Below the pieces are notes generated by a model. It did not search any database and was not told where the DNA came from. It saw nothing but the letters and a program-made list of their open reading frames with translations. From the NCBI RefSeq assembly GCF_000523235.1, contig NZ_CP006850.1, forward strand, positions 2,604,001 through 2,668,000: DNA of 64,000 bases, read 5' to 3'. Positions 56,721 through 64,000 of this stretch are shown in pieces. A program made the translations under genes and the position numbers. Numbering within the stretch: the first letter of the stretch is position 1; each line of letters starts with the position of its first letter. This DNA comes from Nocardia nova SH22a (lineage in GTDB: Bacteria; Actinomycetota; Actinomycetes; Mycobacteriales; Mycobacteriaceae).

Positions 56721-58277
56721 GTGATCGCAGGGCATTACCGCCTGGTCGAGCGGATTGGTAGCGGCGGCACAGGCGTCGTCTGGCGTGCCGTCGACGAACG
56801 ACTCGAACGGTCGGTCGCGATCAAGCAGATCCTTACTCAGCCCAGCCTGCCGCCGGGTGAGAAGGACATCGTCCGTCAGCGCGCCGCACGCGAGGCGCGC
56901 AACGCGGCGCGCTTCCAGCACCCCAACGCGATCGTGGTCTTCGACATCACCGATCACGACGGCGACCCGTGCCTGATCATGGAATATCTGCAGTCGCAGA
57001 GCCTGGCGGTGGTGCTGTCCGCACAGGGCACCCTGCCGCTGCCGCAGGTCGCGCGCATCGGCGAGCAGGTGGCCTCCGCGCTGGTCGCCGCCCATCGGGC
57101 GGGCATCGTGCACCGGGACATCAAGCCCGGCAACGTCCTGCTCGGTGACAACGGCACGGTGAAGATCACCGACTTCGGCATCTCCAAGGCCAAGGGCGAT
57201 GTGAACCTCACCGCGACCGGCCTGATCTCCGGCACCGCCGCCTATCTGGCCCCCGAGGTCGCCCGCGGCGCCGAGCCCAGCCCGGCCGCCGACGTCTTCG
57301 CCTTGGGCGCAACGCTTTTCCACGCCCTCGAGGGGGAGCCGCCCTACGGCACCAACCCCAATCCGCTCGCGCTGCTGTACGCCGCGGCCAACGGTCAGCT
57401 CAGCCAGCCGCGCAATGCCGGACCGCTCACCGATCTGCTGCTCGATCTGCTCAGCTTCGAGCCGGAGGACCGGCCGAGCATGACCGATGTGCGCGATCAG
57501 CTGGCCGACTTCGCCGATCAGGGCGCCGACGCCGAATCCACCCGGATGCTGGCCACCCACCGCAGCGCCCCGCGCCGCCAGGCCACCCGGACCCTGGACC
57601 GCCGTGCCGAACAGGCCGATATCTCCACCGCGGAGATGATGGCCGGCGCCGCCGTGCTGTCGGAACCGGAGATGAAGCCGGTCCGCCCCGCCAACGCGCA
57701 CCCCACCCGCTCCAACCCGATCCCCGCCACCGATCCCGCCCCCGCCCGCAATGCCAAGCCGTGGGTGTTCGCCGGTGGATTCGCCGCGGGCCTGGTGATC
57801 GTGGCCGCCGCGCTGTATCTGATGTTCGGTGGTGCGAAGACGGATTCGTCCGGGGGACAGGCGAATTCGCCCTCGGCGACAGCCTCGGCTCAGCCCGGCA
57901 CGTCGGTGCCGGCGGTGGCGGCGGTCGGCCAAGCCAAGAGCACGGGCAAGGTCGACGCCTCCCAAGCGGTCGCCGAGACCAAGCAGTTCTACGACACGCT
58001 CACCGAATCCGATCCCAGCAGCGCCTGGAACCAGCTGACGCCGGGCGCACAGCAGGTCTACGGCAGCAAGACGGCGTTCGTGTCGTACTGGAAGCAGCGC
58101 CAGGTGACCAATTTCAGCACGATCGAGGTCGTGAACAACACCAACAACTCGGACGGCTCGGTTGATATCCGGGTCGCCAGCGTGAGTTATGGGGACGGGC
58201 AGGACAAGTCGGCCGAACTCCGGTTCGTTGCGGGGGCCAACGGCCAGCTCCTCATCGACAGCGACACTCGCGCCTGA
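56721..58277 (+). CDS. Membrane Ser/Thr protein kinase (Pkn-type)
   Basis: 518 residues. Kinase domain 1-260: GSGGTGVVW glycine loop, VAIKQ with Lys35, HRDIKPGNV with Asp133, DFGISK with Asp151, GTAAYLAPEV. A Pro/Ala-rich linker follows, then one transmembrane helix at about 348-371 and a C-terminal extracellular domain of about 145 residues with NTF2/SnoaL-like features (QAVAETKQFYDTLTES and AWNQLTPGAQQVYG). GTG 56721 has no ribosome site; instead GGAG (56695-56698) sits seven bases before an in-frame ATC at 56706, which would add IETGQ, the usual ETGQVIAG-type kinase opening. Confidence 0.9.
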   Translation: MIAGHYRLVERIGSGGTGVVWRAVDERLERSVAIKQILTQPSLPPGEKDIVRQRAAREARNAARFQHPNAIVVFDITDHDGDPCLIMEYLQSQSLAVVLSAQGTLPLPQVARIGEQVASALVAAHRAGIVHRDIKPGNVLLGDNGTVKITDFGISKAKGDVNLTATGLISGTAAYLAPEVARGAEPSPAADVFALGATLFHALEGEPPYGTNPNPLALLYAAANGQLSQPRNAGPLTDLLLDLLSFEPEDRPSMTDVRDQLADFADQGADAESTRMLATHRSAPRRQATRTLDRRAEQADISTAEMMAGAAVLSEPEMKPVRPANAHPTRSNPIPATDPAPARNAKPWVFAGGFAAGLVIVAAALYLMFGGAKTDSSGGQANSPSATASAQPGTSVPAVAAVGQAKSTGKVDASQAVAETKQFYDTLTESDPSSAWNQLTPGAQQVYGSKTAFVSYWKQRQVTNFSTIEVVNNTNNSDGSVDIRVASVSYGDGQDKSAELRFVAGANGQLLIDSDTRA

Positions 58278-58565
58278 GCCGAGTCGGCGCGTCGAGTCGG
58301 CTCGTGCAGTCACCGGCCTCGCGCCCACAATCGGTAGCCGAGGCTGCGTGCACTGCGGCGAATCGTCCAGGCCTGATTCATGCTTCGCAGACCTGGCGGC
58401 GGACAGGTGAGATACGAGGAACGGCGCGTCCCGCCTCGACATAGTCGAACAGTCCGGCTCGATATGAAACAAGCGGCACCACAGCAGCTCTCGCGTACCT
58501 CGAATCAGCTGCGCAGGCTGCGTGCGCCGGTCGCTTCGCGATACTGGCACGGGTAGCTTCGGGAT

Positions 58566-59171
58566 ATGAGTATTCGGCAGCTGTTGGACGAGGAGCGCGC
58601 GGATCTGATCGCCCTGCTGGGGGAGCTGAACGATGCGGAGTGGGAACAGCCGTCGCTGTGCGCCGGGTGGCGGGTGCGGGATGTGGTGGGACATCTGCTC
58701 TACGACGAGATCTCGCCTAACGGGTACGCGCGCATGGCGATTCGCCGCCGGATGAACACCGATCGGATCAACGGTGATCTGGTGGATCGGGTGCGAGACC
58801 TGTCCCCGGCGGAATTGGTGTCCCGGCTCGAACATTCCGGCCAGCGCATCACCCGGATGTGGCCGAGTCTGGGGCTGGCCGACATGCTGGTCCACCACCA
58901 GGACATCCGCCGCCCGCTGGGTCGTCCGCGCACGATCCCGGCCGAACGGCTCGTCGCGGTGCTCACGCATCCGGATCCGTTCGCCCGGCCGGGCCGGTAC
59001 ACGCGCGGACTGCGGCTGGTCGCCACCGACGTCGAGTGGTCCTCAGGGACCGGTCCCGAGGTCCGCGGGCCCGGTGAGGCACTGGCCCTGGCCATGGTCG
59101 GCCGCCCGGTCGCCCTGGCCGACCTCACCGGCGGCGGCGTCGCAGCCCTGCGGGCACGCCACGGCGCCTGA
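58566..59171 (+). CDS. Maleylpyruvate isomerase/DinB-like mycothiol-dependent family protein
   Basis: 201 residues of the MDMPI_N/DinB-like four-helix fold, in which mycothiol-using enzymes bind a metal by three His. SIRQLLDEERADLIALLGELNDAEWEQPSLCAGWRVRDVVGHLLYDE holds the first His; LADMLVHHQDIRRPLG gives the second and third. C-terminal text GPEVRGPGEALALAMVGRPVALADLTG-GGVAAL is the sterol-carrier-like end of the family. TAGCTT (58554-58559) ends 6 bases before ATG 58566. Substrate unknown. A mutated copy of the gene's 3' end follows it. Confidence 0.85.
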   Translation: MSIRQLLDEERADLIALLGELNDAEWEQPSLCAGWRVRDVVGHLLYDEISPNGYARMAIRRRMNTDRINGDLVDRVRDLSPAELVSRLEHSGQRITRMWPSLGLADMLVHHQDIRRPLGRPRTIPAERLVAVLTHPDPFARPGRYTRGLRLVATDVEWSSGTGPEVRGPGEALALAMVGRPVALADLTGGGVAALRARHGA

Positions 59172-59553
59172 CCAGCTGCCGCGCGCCTGATCGTTGTCCG
59201 CGCGGCAGACTGTCCACCCACACGGTCGGACTCATGCTCGGGACCGAACTCCAGCGCGAGCATGCGTCCGGATCGGCGGCAGGACCTTGCGTCCGGATCG
59301 TCGAGCGGCCATGCATGCGCGGACCGCTCCCGAGGTTCGCGGGCCGGGTGAGGCGCTGGCAATGGTCGGCCGCCGGTCGCCCCGGCCGATCTCACCGGCG
59401 ACGGCGTCGCGCCCCTGCGCACGCGCCACGGCGCCTGACGGCGCGCCCGGGCCTGGCTGCCGATCTTCTCCTCGGGACCGAATTCGACGCGACCGTGCGC
59501 CCGGATCGGTGAGGGGGCCTTGTGGGCGGATCGGCGAACGAGCCGTGCGCGCG
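59047..59553 (+). repeat. Degenerate tandem duplication (two units of about 230-275 bases)
   Basis: Unit 1 (59047-59320) is the last 125 bases of the DinB-like gene plus downstream sequence; unit 2 (59321-59553) starts at the junction and repeats both parts with substitutions and indels. Matching landmarks: GGACCG at 59047 and 59321, GCGCCTGA (stop) at 59169 and 59436, CTCGGGACCGAA at 59237 and 59471, and GATCGTCGAGC or GATCGGCGAACGAGC near the ends. Confidence 0.75.
59321..59438 (+). pseudogene. Pseudogene copy of the DinB-like gene 3' end
   Basis: Repeats the final 40 codons of the gene ending at 59171 (from GPEVRGPGEAL to the RHGA stop) with single-base gaps that destroy the frame. It has no start and is non-coding. 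Confidence 0.65.
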
Positions 59554-59865
59554 GTCCCGGTACCGTGCGGGTGCATTTCGGCCCACTGCGGCGGATGATC
59601 GCCCCTCGAGGACCGAGGGCGGTCGAACGGGTGTCGGGAGCTGGTCGAACGGGGCACATCCGTTGTCGTCCTGCTGTCGGATCCCTCCGCACCGAACTGG
59701 CCGCCGATACCGAGGCGTGGGCACCGGCTCGGCGGTGACAGTCCACGTCTCGGGCGGCGGATATCGGCTGGCGCCGACCCGATAGGCTGGTAGGCGGTCC
59801 GGAGCTTTCGCTTCGATGTGATGACCAGCACAGACCGGACGACCAGACAAGGATTTCGCACCGCT
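59439..59865. other. Rest of the gap before hisD
   Basis: After the duplicated unit there is no further gene. TAGGCT at 59783-59788 may be a hisD -10, and GGAG at 59801 lies upstream of alternative starts at 59818-59821. Confidence 0.5.
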
Positions 59866-62958
<3,093 letters not shown>

Positions 62959-62962
<4 letters not shown>

Positions 62963-63591
62963 GCACATCGGTCGCACTGCTGGACTACGGTTCGGGCAAT
63001 CTGCACTCCGCGGCCCGTGCCCTGGCGCGGACCGGGGCCGAGGTGACGGTGACCTCCGATCCGCAGATCGCGCTGAACGCCGACGGCCTGGTCGTCCCGG
63101 GAGTCGGCGCCTTCGCCGCGTGTATGGCGGGGCTGACGAAGGTGCGCGGCGAGCGGATCATCGGTACCCGGCTCGCCGGCGGCCGCCCGGTGCTCGGGAT
63201 CTGTGTCGGTATGCAGATCATGTTCGAGCGCGGTGTCGAATTCGGCGTCGAGACCGAGGGCTGCGGCCAGTGGCCCGGCACCGTGGAACGGCTTCCGGCG
63301 CAGGTACTTCCGCACATGGGCTGGAACACCGTCACCGCACCCGCCGACAGTGTGCTGTTCGCGGGCATGGATCCGCAGACCCGCTTCTACTTCGTGCACT
63401 CCTACGCCGCGCAGAAATGGGAGTGGGAGGACGAGGGCATCCTCGCCCCGGCGAAACTGATCTGGGCCGAACACGGCGGGCCGTTCCTCGCGGCGGTGGA
63501 GAACGGGCCGCTGTGCGCCACCCAGTTCCATCCGGAGAAGTCCGGCGACGCGGGCGCGCACCTGCTGCGGAACTGGGTCGCCTCGCTGTGA
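62959..63591 (+). CDS. hisH: Imidazole glycerol phosphate synthase, glutaminase subunit
   Basis: Class-I glutaminase feeding ammonia to HisF. 210 residues. Catalytic Cys82 ([14 protein letters not shown]) and His191/Glu193 (TQFHPEKSG) are intact, with VPGVGAF forming the oxyanion strand. GTG 62959 overlaps the hisB stop (GTGA). hisA and hisF, which usually follow, are not in the window: the next gene runs in the opposite direction. Confidence 0.95.
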
Positions 63592-63601
63592 TCCGGTCGG
63601 C

Positions 63602-64000
63602 TCAGGACTCCGGGAGCATATCGACCCGCGCGGCGAGCCAGCGTCCGTCGACATGATCGAGGATCACCCGCATCGAGGTGCGCTGCGGTCGCGGCAGCCC
63701 GAGCGTGGCATCGCTGCGGGTGGACTGCTGAACCGTCACCAGCAGCTGCGGATGTTCGGGATCGTCGACATCGGTGCGGCACTCCACCGACATGGCCTCC
63801 GAGCGGGTGTGCGTGCTGGTGGCCTGGGCGCGACGGTCGGGGGCGGAGGCGCTGAACTGGTCGTGGAACGGACCCGTCGACAGATCCAGGATGCGCTGGT
63901 CGTACTCGTCGTAGCCCGCCCAGTCGAAGGTGGTGAGCTGGCGGCCGAAATCGCAGCCCGCCAGCTGAATCGGGTCGGTGGGGGTGGCGGCCGCGGTCGG
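63602..64000 (-). CDS. Mce-associated membrane protein, C-terminal part (partial)
   Basis: The frame is open to the window edge, so the N-terminal membrane anchor is outside. 132 residues visible. Text such as AGCDFGRQLTTFDWAGYDEYDQRILDLSTGPFHDQFSAS and LVTVQQSTRSDATLGLPRPQRTSMRVILDHVDGRWLAARVDML resembles Mce-associated proteins, whose mycobacterial members stabilise Mce lipid-import complexes. No Mce gene is visible here, so the link is by family only. Confidence 0.75.
   Translation of the reverse strand, partial: PTAAATPTDPIQLAGCDFGRQLTTFDWAGYDEYDQRILDLSTGPFHDQFSASAPDRRAQATSTHTRSEAMSVECRTDVDDPEHPQLLVTVQQSTRSDATLGLPRPQRTSMRVILDHVDGRWLAARVDMLPES

Noticed and set aside
59172..59865. Small open frames in the gap before hisD
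   Set aside because: They fall in the decayed duplicated sequence and have neither ribosome sites nor sensible proteins.

Overview
The window is high-GC actinobacterial chromosome, most likely Nocardia or a close relative in the Mycobacteriales. The evidence is an Emb-type cell-wall arabinosyltransferase end, a DnaE1 and a CtpE that read almost like their Mycobacterium tuberculosis counterparts, F420-dependent oxidoreductases, a mycothiol-dependent-isomerase-like protein, an Mce-associated protein and a BioQ-controlled biotin regulon. It is mostly conserved core genome with one accessory stretch (about 46.6-53.7 kb).

Layout. 0-14.5 kb: arabinosyltransferase C-terminus, two lipoproteins, lspA with an RluA-family pseudouridine synthase, ADP-ribosylglycohydrolase, ctpE, a PhzF-like isomerase, RarD, a methyltransferase and two hydrolases. 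14.5-25.3 kb: ilvA, a Ddn-type nitroreductase, a small membrane protein, an LLM oxidoreductase under a MerR-type promoter, GNAT, dnaE1, a small secreted protein, a DUF2235 protein and a secreted lytic transglycosylase-like protein. 25.3-31 kb: treX-treY (no treZ) and a MarR-GNAT fusion. 31-38.6 kb: biotin region bioA-bioF-bioD, then bioQ divergent from bioB-bsaP-DUF2567, with three matching BioQ-type operators. 39-45.4 kb: DedA, the NAD regulator NrtR divergent from nadA-nadB-nadC, and a second LLM oxidoreductase. 45.4-53.3 kb: winged-helix protein, an IS with a DDE transposase, a truncated ISL3 transposase, a broken small gene, then a TetR regulator divergent from a TIM-barrel protein, an FAD monooxygenase and a methyltransferase, all with visibly lower GC. 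53.7-64 kb: nat, a lipoprotein-type penicillin-binding protein, a membrane Ser/Thr kinase, a DinB-like protein followed by a decayed tandem duplication of its own 3' end, hisD-hisC-hisB-hisH, and the end of an Mce-associated gene.

Two themes run through the window. First, at least 16 genes have a TANNNT -10 hexamer only 6-8 nt before their start codon, so leaderless transcription looks common and fixes several starts. Second, several local regulators can be paired with visible palindromes: BioQ (TGAAC-N3-GTTCA), NrtR (GTTTTCGA-N7-TCGAAAAC), MarR-GNAT (TTTGAC-N3-GTCAAA) and the island TetR (ATCTTAC-N8-GTAAGAT, whose arms contain the -10 boxes of both divergent genes).

No rRNA, tRNA, CRISPR array or recognisable riboswitch was seen. 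Functions are family assignments read from motifs and remembered homologues; no searches were run.
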